Source: Colimorpha sp045222295 (GTDB lineage: Bacteria; Bacteroidota; Bacteroidia; Bacteroidales; P3). Taken from it: DNA of 64,000 bases. The DNA lies in NCBI GenBank assembly GCA_045222295.1, contig JBGUXP010000001.1:1-64000 (forward strand), written 5' to 3'. The notes under the pieces are model-generated. The model searched no databases and was not told where the DNA came from. It was given only the letters and a program-made list of their open reading frames with translations. Position numbers and translations under genes: made by a program. Positions 7,915 through 16,339 of the stretch are shown here, one piece after another (within the stretch, counting starts at the first letter, position 1; each line of letters starts with the position of its first letter).

Positions 7915-8819
7915 TTTTTGACGCCCTCAATTTTATAGCCCTTCGCCTCGAGCAAACGCAGTACACCTCTCTCGCCACAGAGGTGGAAGGCACCGACAGC
8001 GAAGAAAGTAGGCTTCTCGCTCATGATGGCGGGCATAGCCTTCACCCAATCGGCATTGCGTCCATAGAGCAACTTCTCGTTATCCTCAGGACTGCCTGCA
8101 CAGGCACCTTCCTGTTCCTCGAGATTCAGTTCCTCGAGTTGTTCCAAATCCTGTGAAAAATAGGCCGCGGTGATGAATTCCGCCATCTCGGTCATGTCCT
8201 GGAAATTGTCAACAAAACACATCAGCCCTTTCACCTGGTCCTCGAGCGGTGCTCCATAGAGTATCTCCATCTGAAAGTCGGCCGTTTCCAAGCCTCCATT
8301 GCTCTTTCCGTTCTTCACCGCCTCGCGCTGGAAGTAGGTATCTATCATGTCGTTGATATCGAGATTCTGCGCATTCTTCATGTAGACCAAAATGGTAAGC
8401 TGAGACTCCAGCACCATGGGCGTAAGTTTGTCCAACTGTGCTGCCACAGCCTCGTTTGTCATATCCACCCCCATCAATTCACGCATCAAGGCGTTAAGAC
8501 GATTCATCTGCTCCTTGGAAAGAAGCGACGACAGTGTCATTCCCTCGGGCAGCATCATAGCCTCCTGCATCTTGGCCATATTCTCGGGCTTAAACGTCTC
8601 CAACATATCCACCTCACCGTACACCTGTTCGGTAGCAGCGAAAGCCTCTCTGGCACCCGGGATGCTGTCGACGAATGTTGCCGGTGCCAGATGATAGGTA
8701 CCGATAATGTAACTGGGTTTCTGCAAACCATTACCGGAGATACGGTAGAGCAACTGCGACTGTGCCGCCGAACAGGCCAGCAATGCAAAAAGCAAAGTCA
8801 ATGCAATCTTTTTCATCAT
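7911..8819 (-). CDS. TraB/GumN family protein
   Basis: 302 residues, signal peptide about 1-21. The family motifs are visible: SYIIGTYHLAP near the N-terminus and FFAVGAFHLCGERGVL near the C-terminus, each with the conserved Gly and His, and LLYRISGN in front. Some TraB/Tiki members are metal-dependent peptidases; the two GxxH-type motifs are the proposed metal site. It is sandwiched between mreC (26 bp gap) and mreD (4 bp overlap), so it is expressed with the elongation machinery. A role in envelope protein turnover is possible but is inference. Confidence 0.88.
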   Translation of the reverse strand: MMKKIALTLLFALLACSAAQSQLLYRISGNGLQKPSYIIGTYHLAPATFVDSIPGAREAFAATEQVYGEVDMLETFKPENMAKMQEAMMLPEGMTLSSLLSKEQMNRLNALMRELMGVDMTNEAVAAQLDKLTPMVLESQLTILVYMKNAQNLDINDMIDTYFQREAVKNGKSNGGLETADFQMEILYGAPLEDQVKGLMCFVDNFQDMTEMAEFITAAYFSQDLEQLEELNLEEQEGACAGSPEDNEKLLYGRNADWVKAMPAIMSEKPTFFAVGAFHLCGERGVLRLLEAKGYKIEGVKK

Positions 8820-8844
8820 TTCTATTTTTTAGTTTGTATAGTGT

Positions 8845-9687
8845 TTAGTCATTCATTTGTATAGTGGTCTTCATCAATGCCTCCTGCTCCTCGCGGAAAC
8901 GGTTGTTGATAATGTAGACATGGTCCAGTTTGTTGAAGTCGGTGGCCAAGCGTATCTTCACCCTGTAGAAACCGCTACCCGACAGAGGCTCCGCCTCCAC
9001 CACATAGCCCACGGGCACCCCTTCTGGGAAGTCGTTGGCCAGACCCGAGGTAACGATAGTGTCGTTGTCCTCGAACTGGTGTGTCGCCGGCACGTCCACC
9101 ACCTGCGCATAACGGTAGTCCAAGCCATCCCACACCAACGAGCCACTGATGCCCGTACGCTTCACCTTGACACTGTTGCGACTATCACCATGCAACACCG
9201 GCATAATCGTAGCGAAATTCGTCGACACCGACATCACCACACCCACAATACCCTCGGGCGAGATTACCGCCTGGTCGGGCTTGATGCCGTGCTTGATGCC
9301 CTTGTTAATCATGATGTAGTTGTTCTGCTGGCTCCAGGAGTTCTTGATGACACGGGCCTCAGTGTAGCTGTAGCGCTGTCGGTAGGTGGTGTCGTTCACA
9401 GTGAAGACGCTGTCGTTGTAGCTGATATACGACGATGCCAATTGTGCCTTGAGTTGTGCATTCTCGGCCGCCAGCCGGTCATTCTCCCCTTTGAGGTTGA
9501 AATATCCGCCAATGCTGTGCACCCCTTGATACCACCCTCCGGCAACAGAGTTCGTCCACGACACTATCTTCGAACTCTGGTAGTAGCTGGTACGCGACAT
9601 CAGCACCACACTCACTACCACCAGCAGCAAAAAGACCACTACGTAGTCGTACTTCTTCAGTAGGTTTATCAGCCGGTTCCTATTCAT
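8845..9687 (-). CDS. mreC: cell shape-determining protein MreC
   Basis: 280 residues. A single membrane segment lies at about 14-32 (VVVFLLLVVVSVVLM), a coiled coil at about 62-82 (GENDRLAAENAQLKAQL), and a periplasmic beta domain follows with the family segment INKGIKHGIKPDQAVISPEGIVGVV and later VTSGLANDFPEGVPVGYV. MreC links MreB to the periplasmic synthases. Its start overlaps the end of gmk by 8 bp, so translation is probably coupled. Confidence 0.92.
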   Translation of the reverse strand: MNRNRLINLLKKYDYVVVFLLLVVVSVVLMSRTSYYQSSKIVSWTNSVAGGWYQGVHSIGGYFNLKGENDRLAAENAQLKAQLASSYISYNDSVFTVNDTTYRQRYSYTEARVIKNSWSQQNNYIMINKGIKHGIKPDQAVISPEGIVGVVMSVSTNFATIMPVLHGDSRNSVKVKRTGISGSLVWDGLDYRYAQVVDVPATHQFEDNDTIVTSGLANDFPEGVPVGYVVEAEPLSGSGFYRVKIRLATDFNKLDHVYIINNRFREEQEALMKTTIQMND

Positions 9688-10243
9688 GGATGAAAGTCTC
9701 TATCACGTTGCGGGTCTCCTCCACGGCATGCTGCAGGTCGTCGTTGACGATGGTCACGTCGAAAGCAGGAGCCTGCTTCAGCTCCTCGGCACTGCGGGCC
9801 AAGCGTTTCACGATAGCCTCCTCGCTGTCGGTACCGCGACTACGCAGACGCTGCTCCAGCACCTCAATGCTTGGTGGCATTACGAATATCGACAAGGCGT
9901 TGTTGCCAAAATACCTCTTGATGTTGCGGCCACCGTTCACATCCACGTCGAACACTATCACTTTTCCGGCATCCCAGATGCGTTCAATCTCACTTTTGAG
10001 AGTCCCATAGCAGGTGCCACTGTAGACTTCTTCCCACTCCAGGAACTCATCTTTTGCCACACGGGCCTTGAACTCCTCATTGCTCAGGAAATAATAGTCC
10101 TTCCCGTTGACCTCCTCGCCTCTCGGAGCCCGCGAGGTGGCCGAGATGGAGAAGTCGAAGCAATCGAAATATTTCATCAACTCTTTGATAATCGTGGTCT
10201 TGCCACAGCCCGAAGGCGCCGAGAAAAGAATCGCTTTACCCAT
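9680..10243 (-). CDS. gmk: guanylate kinase
   Basis: 187 residues, normal length. It phosphorylates GMP to GDP with ATP. The P-loop is SAPSGCGKTT (about residues 8-17), the GMP-binding region has STSRAPRGEE-like SATSRAPRGEEVNGKDYYF, and the EVYSGTCYGT and DVDVNGG motifs are intact. It sits in a cell-shape operon between an EP-rich hypothetical protein (24 bp gap) and mreC (8 bp overlap). Confidence 0.97.
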   Translation of the reverse strand: MGKAILFSAPSGCGKTTIIKELMKYFDCFDFSISATSRAPRGEEVNGKDYYFLSNEEFKARVAKDEFLEWEEVYSGTCYGTLKSEIERIWDAGKVIVFDVDVNGGRNIKRYFGNNALSIFVMPPSIEVLEQRLRSRGTDSEEAIVKRLARSAEELKQAPAFDVTIVNDDLQHAVEETRNVIETFIHE

Positions 10244-10267
10244 ATCAACAATTCGTAAAAAACTCCA

Positions 10268-11221
10268 TTAGAACTTCTTGTCAAACACTTTATAGAACGC
10301 CTGCACCGCCAGCGAAGACTCGTCCCACTTGTACTGTGTCGAGACCTCGTTGACACACAGCAACGCCTCGTCACGGGTGTCGATAGCATTCAGGCGCAGG
10401 ATGAAATCGTTGTAAGCCTTCATGTTGTTGTGGAACAACTCGCTCATGAAGCTAAACTTGTCATTGATATTAATCACAGTGCGAAGGTCTGTAACCTTTT
10501 TGGCATTGCCCACTTCACTTTCCATCTTCAGTTCACCGTTTTCCACGCCCCCCAGTTTCTCACCCAGCGTGCGTACCGTCGGTTTTTCATCGACAGGGCG
10601 TTTCAGGTAATCCAACAGCGAGGCCTGTGTGCCGGCATGCTTGTGCTCAGGCTCGGGGACCTTCTCAGGCTCAGGAGCCGCAAGAGGTTCCGGCTCAGGC
10701 TCCCGGGCGGGAGTCTCTTCGATAATCACCTCGTCGAACAGCAGACTGTTGCCGTTATTCTCAAGTTCTTCCATCATGGGCATTTCCACAGGTCCCGGTT
10801 CCACAACAGGGGCAGGCTCGGGCTCGGGAAGGGGTTCTGCCACAGGGTCGGGCTTAAGAACAGGGGCAGGCTCAGGGGTAAGGACAGGCTCAGGCTCGGG
10901 GGCAGGCTCGGGCTGTGGTTCAGGGGCGAAAGCAGAAACGGATTCCTCGGCGGGAGCGGTAGACATGGCCGCTATGGTGGCCATCACTGTCGACGACAGA
11001 ATCTCGTCATCAGGCATCGGAGGCTCTTTCACCTCTTTCTCCTCTTCGGAGGCCTTCCCCGTCACATCCAAACTCAGCGCCACGTCGTAGAGACGGCGCA
11101 GATCCTCAAGCAGTAAATCGCGTTCAATGGGGCTCACCGCGTCTCCGTGAGCCACAATCTTGTTGGCTATGGCACACAACCGCTGCATGCCCTCGGTCAG
11201 TTCTTTGACACTGTTTTTCAT
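10268..11221 (-). CDS. conserved hypothetical protein with long Glu/Pro-rich linker
   Basis: 317 residues from ATG 11221 (MKNSVKELTEGMQRL), chosen because an upstream in-frame ATG at 11257 adds only a low-complexity tail. The N-terminal 50 residues are helical; residues about 85-190 are dominated by PEPxPEP repeats; the last 75 residues are a conserved-looking helical domain (DLRTVININDKFSFMSELF). No signal peptide or membrane segment, so probably cytoplasmic. A heptamer array encodes residues about 227-239 (ENGELKMESEVGN). First gene of the apparent operon leading into gmk. Function unknown. Confidence 0.75.
   Translation of the reverse strand: MKNSVKELTEGMQRLCAIANKIVAHGDAVSPIERDLLLEDLRRLYDVALSLDVTGKASEEEKEVKEPPMPDDEILSSTVMATIAAMSTAPAEESVSAFAPEPQPEPAPEPEPVLTPEPAPVLKPDPVAEPLPEPEPAPVVEPGPVEMPMMEELENNGNSLLFDEVIIEETPAREPEPEPLAAPEPEKVPEPEHKHAGTQASLLDYLKRPVDEKPTVRTLGEKLGGVENGELKMESEVGNAKKVTDLRTVININDKFSFMSELFHNNMKAYNDFILRLNAIDTRDEALLCVNEVSTQYKWDESSLAVQAFYKVFDKKF
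10510..10544 (-). repeat. heptamer array x 5 inside the EP-rich gene
   Basis: Coding-strand units GGAAAAC, GGTGAAC, TGAAGAT, GGAAAGT, GAAGTGG. They encode ENGELKMESEV between the linker and the C-terminal domain. Confidence 0.65.
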
Positions 11222-11382
11222 TATGCTATTATTATTTATCTTACTAACTACAAACAACTTGTACCACTCCCATGGTACTTCTTTCCGAATGTAAAAGTAC
11301 CATATTTTTATCTATCACACACGCACAATGAAAAAAAGTTATCAAACTCCAACGTTAATAACTCTCATACTCCGCACTGTTC

Positions 11383-12093
11383 CTACCTTTTCTTGAACTT
11401 CGTCACCATGTCAATGTCATTGGGCTCGGGGTCGTCAGGGATGTAAGTCACTTTGATGAAAGCGGTGTCCTGAAGGAAGTCGATACTCCCCACCTGTACC
11501 TTGACAATCTCGAGACCCGTACGTTCGCGCAAGTCAGCCAACAATTCCTCCCTCCTCTCAGGCTTAATGAGGGCAATTTTCTCGTAAGTAATGATTTTCT
11601 GTGCCTTGCAGCCTGACATACCGGCTGCTTCCAGTACCCATATCAGCAAGATGAAGATGACGTTGGTAGCGATAAAGGAGGCGTAACTCGAGGCCATACC
11701 GGCGCCGTTGATGATGCTGATGCCGATGAGCACAAAGAGATAGGTCATCTCGCGGATGGGCAGCTGCTCCGTACGGTAGCGTATCATGCTGAAGATACCG
11801 AACAACCCCAGCGCAACCCCCACCTCCACCGACATATTCTGCAGCTGGTAGAGAATGAAGAAAATGGCTGTACTGAACAGCATATAGGTGAAATAATAGT
11901 CGCGCCGATGGCTCTTCCTGTAGTAGAAGAAATGGGTGATAATCCAGCACACCAGAAGGTTGATACCAAACAGAATGAGCAGTTTACCCAACGCAGGACC
12001 GTCATAGAGTTGTATGTTCAGAAAATCCACTGCCTGCTCTTCGGCGTCGCCGAAACGGGCAGCAATGTCAGGATTGAATTCTTCGGGTTCCAT
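11383..12093 (-). CDS. DUF4956 membrane protein
   Basis: 236 residues. Four hydrophobic segments at about 35-55, 70-85, 88-105 and 125-155; the conserved core is GLFGIFSMIRYRTEQLPIREMTYLF, which identifies DUF4956. The C-terminal 70 residues are a soluble alpha/beta domain (EELLADLRERTGLEIVKVQVG). The gene follows a VTC polyphosphate polymerase by 3 bp; this pairing is widespread in bacteria and suggests the membrane protein serves or anchors the polymerase. Biochemical role not established. Confidence 0.88.
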   Translation of the reverse strand: MEPEEFNPDIAARFGDAEEQAVDFLNIQLYDGPALGKLLILFGINLLVCWIITHFFYYRKSHRRDYYFTYMLFSTAIFFILYQLQNMSVEVGVALGLFGIFSMIRYRTEQLPIREMTYLFVLIGISIINGAGMASSYASFIATNVIFILLIWVLEAAGMSGCKAQKIITYEKIALIKPERREELLADLRERTGLEIVKVQVGSIDFLQDTAFIKVTYIPDDPEPNDIDMVTKFKKR

Positions 12094-12096
12094 CTT

Positions 12097-12852
12097 TTAC
12101 TGTGTTTTTATTTTTTCCATGTACAATAGCTTTGGCTTGAAACGGTTGACCTTTGCAGCAGGGTCGGTCAACGCCGTCCCGATGCAGTACTTGCTCATAC
12201 GCCGCGGAAGGATGTGCATTTCATGCAACGCACGCTCAATCTCCGACATTGGAGCCCCCACCTCGTGCTTCACCTCTATCACCAGCAGGTGGCCGATGTC
12301 GGCGTCCATGTTTGTGGCGCGATTATGGAAAACGATACCCCGGTCGACGGTCACACGTTCCCTCATACCCTTGTCCACCAACGTGATGCGCTCAAAGCGG
12401 TTCTCCAGACACTCATGCAGCGACGCCACCGGATAGGGGGTATCTTCATTGACAAACTGTGCCACCTCGGGCACCTCCAGGCAACGGTCGAACATCTTCA
12501 CATCTATCGGTATCCTCACCTTGCGCGTCTTCCTTTTGTTGTCCTTATTCTTGATTTCAAAGAAGGTGGTGTCCGTCGAGCGGTAGGTGCGCACGCGCAA
12601 CTTCTGTCGAGCCAGCTTCTTGTTGTGGTGCATGGTGTACATCGCCAGGTCGGCGGTGTCGAAATAGAGTGTCCTGTAGGGAGCCCAATACCCCTTAAGA
12701 TTCTCCTGCACATAATAGCCTTCTGCCACACGTCCCAGCAATTCCTCCAGCTGCTCGGCCGAAGCCATGTATTTCTGGTCCACGCGGTTCATCAGGCGCA
12801 CGGCTTTCATATCGTCCAACCCGATGGAGGTCATCTGTCCTAACACATTCAC
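12097..12852 (-). CDS. VTC-domain polyphosphate polymerase
   Basis: 251 residues covering one VTC tunnel domain (triphosphate tunnel fold). Visible active-site strands include NRVDQKY, RTLYFDT, KLRVRTYR, FFEIKNKDNKRKTRKVR and LLVIEVKHE, supplying the basic and acidic residues of the tunnel. The family makes polyphosphate from ATP in yeast VTC4; bacterial homologues are less studied. Overlaps the upstream secreted-protein gene by 4 bp and is followed by DUF4956 after 3 bp. No CotH gene, a frequent partner elsewhere, is present here. Confidence 0.88.
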   Translation of the reverse strand: MNVLGQMTSIGLDDMKAVRLMNRVDQKYMASAEQLEELLGRVAEGYYVQENLKGYWAPYRTLYFDTADLAMYTMHHNKKLARQKLRVRTYRSTDTTFFEIKNKDNKRKTRKVRIPIDVKMFDRCLEVPEVAQFVNEDTPYPVASLHECLENRFERITLVDKGMRERVTVDRGIVFHNRATNMDADIGHLLVIEVKHEVGAPMSEIERALHEMHILPRRMSKYCIGTALTDPAAKVNRFKPKLLYMEKIKTQ

Positions 12853-13259
12853 TTGTAGCTGTATTCAAACACTTTCGTCGACTCCAGCTTACCACTGGGG
12901 CTATAGTTCAACTGACGCTTCCTAGTACCATCGTCGTTATACTCAAAATGCTTCACGCGAATTACCTTGTTCTTGTCATTATACTCCACCTGCTCCTTGC
13001 ATTTCATCGAGTTGCCTTCGTAGCTGTAGGTGGTGCGCTTCTTCTGCCCATAGGAGGCATATTCTATTTCCTCAATCTTGCGACCCAATCCGTCGTAGGT
13101 CACTATGTTATCCAGATAAGGAGTCGTCGAGCCTGCGCGGGTGTTCCATTCCTTCACAACAAGGTTTTTCTTGCGTTCACGTTTGTCCGAATCGGACTGC
13201 GCCGAAGCCACACTGCCAACCAATCCAAACAAAAGCAATAATATAATTTGTTTTCTCAT
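12849..13259 (-). CDS. small secreted protein with YD-like repeats
   Basis: 136 residues, signal peptide about 1-20 (ends ASAQ). The mature part has short strands of the type TYDGLGRKIEEIEYASYGQKKRTTYSYEGN, similar to the YD/RHS-like repeats found in many short Bacteroidetes periplasmic proteins. First gene in the operon with the VTC polymerase (4 bp overlap). The function, and whether it acts with the polymerase, are unknown. Confidence 0.75.
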   Translation of the reverse strand: MRKQIILLLLFGLVGSVASAQSDSDKRERKKNLVVKEWNTRAGSTTPYLDNIVTYDGLGRKIEEIEYASYGQKKRTTYSYEGNSMKCKEQVEYNDKNKVIRVKHFEYNDDGTRKRQLNYSPSGKLESTKVFEYSYK

Positions 13260-13301
13260 AATCAGTCCTATTCCTCAAGCCATATGATGGCATTTTGAAA
13301 T

Positions 13302-13330
13302 TGCAAAAATACAAAAATATTTCAATTGGC
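13302..13330 (-). promoter_or_regulatory. promoter for the VTC operon
   Basis: Minus-strand TATTTTTG (plus 13304-13311) matches the Bacteroidetes -7 box TAnnTTTG, with a TTG-containing region about 12-19 bp upstream. It faces the promoter at 13341. Confidence 0.7.
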
Positions 13331-13340
13331 AACAAAAAGG

Positions 13341-13370
13341 TTGAGAAATAAATTATTTTTGTATCTTTGC
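13341..13370 (+). promoter_or_regulatory. promoter for the M16 protease operon
   Basis: TTGAG at 13341 and TATCTTTG at 13362-13369 fit the -33/-7 Bacteroidetes sigma pattern, leaving a leader of roughly 50 nt before ATG 13424. Confidence 0.75.
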
Positions 13371-13423
13371 AGCAGAATATTTTTTATAGAGGAAATACAA
13401 ATTATTAAATAACAGATAGTAAG

Positions 13424-16333
13424 ATGAAAAAAGCAACCGTAATGTTATGCTTTGTGGCAGCGATGCTCTTCGTGGGTGTCAACGCACAGAAGTATGAGTA
13501 CAAGACCTATGACAATGACCCGCTGAATGTCAGGGAGTACACCCTGAAGAACGGCCTGAAGGTTTTTATGAGCGTCTATAAGGACGCGCCGCGCATCCAG
13601 ACCTATATCGCCGTGCGCGCCGGTTCGAAGAACGACCCCAGCGAGACCACCGGTCTAGCCCACTACCTGGAGCACATGATGTTCAAGGGCAGCCAGAAAC
13701 TGGGCACCTCGGACTGGACCCGCGAGAAGGTGGAACTTGACAAAATCGAGGCCCTCTACGAAGTGTATCGTCGCACCACCGACGAAAAACAACGCGCCGC
13801 CATTTACCACCAGATTGACAGCATCAGCTATGTTGCTTCGACCATCGCCATCGCCAACGAGTACGACAAGAGCATGACCGCTATTGGCAGCGAGGGTACC
13901 AACGCCTTCACCAGCAACGACTACACGATGTATGTGGAGAACATCCCCGCCAACCAGCTGGAGAACTGGGCCAAAGTGGAGGCAGACCGTATGCCCAACC
14001 TTGTGCTGCGCCTCTTCCACACCGAGCTGGAGGCCGTCTACGAGGAAAAGAACATCAGCCTGGCGCAGGACAACCGCCGCGTAAACGAAGAGCTCTTCCG
14101 TGGCCTCTTCCCCCACCACCCCTACGGCACACAGACCACCCTCGGCACCATCGAGCACCTCAAGAACCCCTCGATGACCAACATCTACCGCTTCCACCAC
14201 ACCTACTATGTACCTAACAACATGTGCATTGCCATGGCCGGTGACTTCAATCCCGACGAGGCCATCAAGATTATCGACAAATACTTCGGCACCTGGGTCC
14301 CCGGTACCGTGCCCGAGTTCCACAAGGTGAGAGAGGAACCTATCACCAGCCCCATCATCCGTCTGGTGAACGGACAGGATCCCGAGAGTCTCACCATCGC
14401 CTTCCGCATCGAGGAGGGTAACGGCAGCCACGACGCCCTGTTGGCCCAAGCCATGGAGATGGTGCTCAACAACGGCAGCTGCGGCCTCATCGACCTCAAC
14501 CTCAACCAGAAGCAGCTCTGCCTCGGCGCCTATGCCGGCACCTATACCTTGAACGACTATGCCGCCTTCATGCTCGGTGGCCGTCCCACCCAGGGACAGA
14601 CCCTCGGCCAGCTGCGCGACCTGCTGCTCGAGCAGTTGGAGCTGGTGAAAGAAGGCAAGTTCAACGAGAGCCTGCTGGAAGCCAGCATCAACCAGATGAA
14701 GCTCCAAATCATGAAACGAGCCGAGAGCAACAACAGCCGCGCCAGCCAGATGGCCTATGCCTTCGTGCAGCACCAGACCTGGGACGAGGTGTGCAATGAA
14801 ATCAACGAACTGGCCAAGATTACCAAGAAGGACATCGTCGACTTCGCCAACCGTATCTGCAAGGACAACAACTACGTCATCGTCTACAAACACCAGGATG
14901 TGCCCGACCCCGTGGCCAAGGTTATCAAACCCGCCATCACCCCCATCGAAGTGAGCCGCGACAACGAGAGTCCCTTCCTGGCAGAGATTAAGGCCGCTGC
15001 CGCCAAAGCCAAACCCATCCTTCCCGTCTTCGTCAACTTCACCAAAGACCTCCAAAAGGGCAAGACCGCCAATGGCAGCGAGATACTCTACGTGAAGAAC
15101 AATGAGAACAAGACCTTCAACCTGCAGTATCGCTTCGAGTTCGGCAGCCATGCCGACAAGACCATCGACATGGCCTCCGACCTGGTGGAATACCTCAACA
15201 CCGACCGCCACACCGCCGAGCAACTGCAGGAAGAGTTCTACAAACTGGCCTGCTCGTGGAACCTCAGCGTGAGTGGCGAGAACGTCACCGTAAGCATCAG
15301 TGGTCTTGCAGAGAATATGGATAAAGCCATGGCCCTCGTGGAAGAGATTATGGCTGGCGCACAGCCCAATGACGAGGCCCTGCAGATGCTTGTGGAACGC
15401 GCCATCAAGAGTCGCACCGACAACAAGACCAACCAGCGTGCCGCCTTCCGTGCCCTGAACACCTACGGCACCTACGGCGAGGAATATATCAAAGCCACCA
15501 CTGAGAGCGATGCCCAGCTGCGCGCCTACACCGCCAAACAGCTCACCGATGCCCTGCACAACCTCTTCCAGTACAAGCACCGTGTGCTCTACTATGGCCC
15601 GCTGACCCTTAAAGACCTCACCGCCATCGTCAACGAAATCCATACCATGAATCCCACCAAAGAGGTGCCCGCCAACAAGGTCTACCAGCCTGTGGCCACC
15701 AACGAAAACCAGATACTCTTCGTCAACTACGACGCCAAGAACAGCTATGTCACCGAATACTTCCGTGGCACACAGATCAGTTCTCTCTTGATGCCCAAGG
15801 TAAACCTCTTCAATGAGTATTTCGGTGGTTCTATGAACGCCATCGTCTTCCAAGAGATGCGTGAGAAACGCAGCCTCGCCTACAGCGCCAGCAGCTACTA
15901 CACCAACACCGGCCGCAAGGATGGATGGTTCTATAACAGCGCCAGCATCATCACCCAGAACGACAAGCTGATGGATGCCCTCGCCGCCTACGACGAGCTC
16001 TTCAACGACATGCCGAAGAGCGAGGCCAACTTCAAGCTGGCCAAGGATGCCCTTGTCTCCAGTGTCCGCACCGCCCGCACCACCAAGTTCGGCATCATCT
16101 CCGCCTACCTGCAGTGCGAGAAGATGGGCTGGAAAGAGCCACTGCGCAAGCAGTACTTTGCCGCTTATCCCAAGCTGACGATGAACGACCTCCTGAGCTT
16201 CCAGCAGAGCTACATCAAAGGACAGAAGAAGACCCTCCTCATTCTCGGAAAAGAGTCTGACATGGACTTCAACGCCCTCAGCAAATACGGCAAGGTGAAG
16301 AAGCTTACGCTGGACGAAATCTTCGGATACTAA
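13424..16333 (+). CDS. M16 family zinc metalloprotease (pitrilysin/insulinase type)
   Basis: 969 residues with signal peptide about 1-21 (ends VNAQ). The inverted zinc motif HxxEH is H80-H84 (GLAHYLEHMMFKG), and the downstream Glu ligand region is LEAVYEEKN near residue 205. Two M16 halves are present: the N-terminal catalytic half and a C-terminal half (ANGSEILYVKNNENKTFNLQYRF) that lacks HxxEH, as in full-length family members. Probably a periplasmic peptide-degrading enzyme. The next gene starts 6 bp after its stop. Confidence 0.93.
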   Translation: MKKATVMLCFVAAMLFVGVNAQKYEYKTYDNDPLNVREYTLKNGLKVFMSVYKDAPRIQTYIAVRAGSKNDPSETTGLAHYLEHMMFKGSQKLGTSDWTREKVELDKIEALYEVYRRTTDEKQRAAIYHQIDSISYVASTIAIANEYDKSMTAIGSEGTNAFTSNDYTMYVENIPANQLENWAKVEADRMPNLVLRLFHTELEAVYEEKNISLAQDNRRVNEELFRGLFPHHPYGTQTTLGTIEHLKNPSMTNIYRFHHTYYVPNNMCIAMAGDFNPDEAIKIIDKYFGTWVPGTVPEFHKVREEPITSPIIRLVNGQDPESLTIAFRIEEGNGSHDALLAQAMEMVLNNGSCGLIDLNLNQKQLCLGAYAGTYTLNDYAAFMLGGRPTQGQTLGQLRDLLLEQLELVKEGKFNESLLEASINQMKLQIMKRAESNNSRASQMAYAFVQHQTWDEVCNEINELAKITKKDIVDFANRICKDNNYVIVYKHQDVPDPVAKVIKPAITPIEVSRDNESPFLAEIKAAAAKAKPILPVFVNFTKDLQKGKTANGSEILYVKNNENKTFNLQYRFEFGSHADKTIDMASDLVEYLNTDRHTAEQLQEEFYKLACSWNLSVSGENVTVSISGLAENMDKAMALVEEIMAGAQPNDEALQMLVERAIKSRTDNKTNQRAAFRALNTYGTYGEEYIKATTESDAQLRAYTAKQLTDALHNLFQYKHRVLYYGPLTLKDLTAIVNEIHTMNPTKEVPANKVYQPVATNENQILFVNYDAKNSYVTEYFRGTQISSLLMPKVNLFNEYFGGSMNAIVFQEMREKRSLAYSASSYYTNTGRKDGWFYNSASIITQNDKLMDALAAYDELFNDMPKSEANFKLAKDALVSSVRTARTTKFGIISAYLQCEKMGWKEPLRKQYFAAYPKLTMNDLLSFQQSYIKGQKKTLLILGKESDMDFNALSKYGKVKKLTLDEIFGY

Positions 16334-16339
16334 GCCGTT

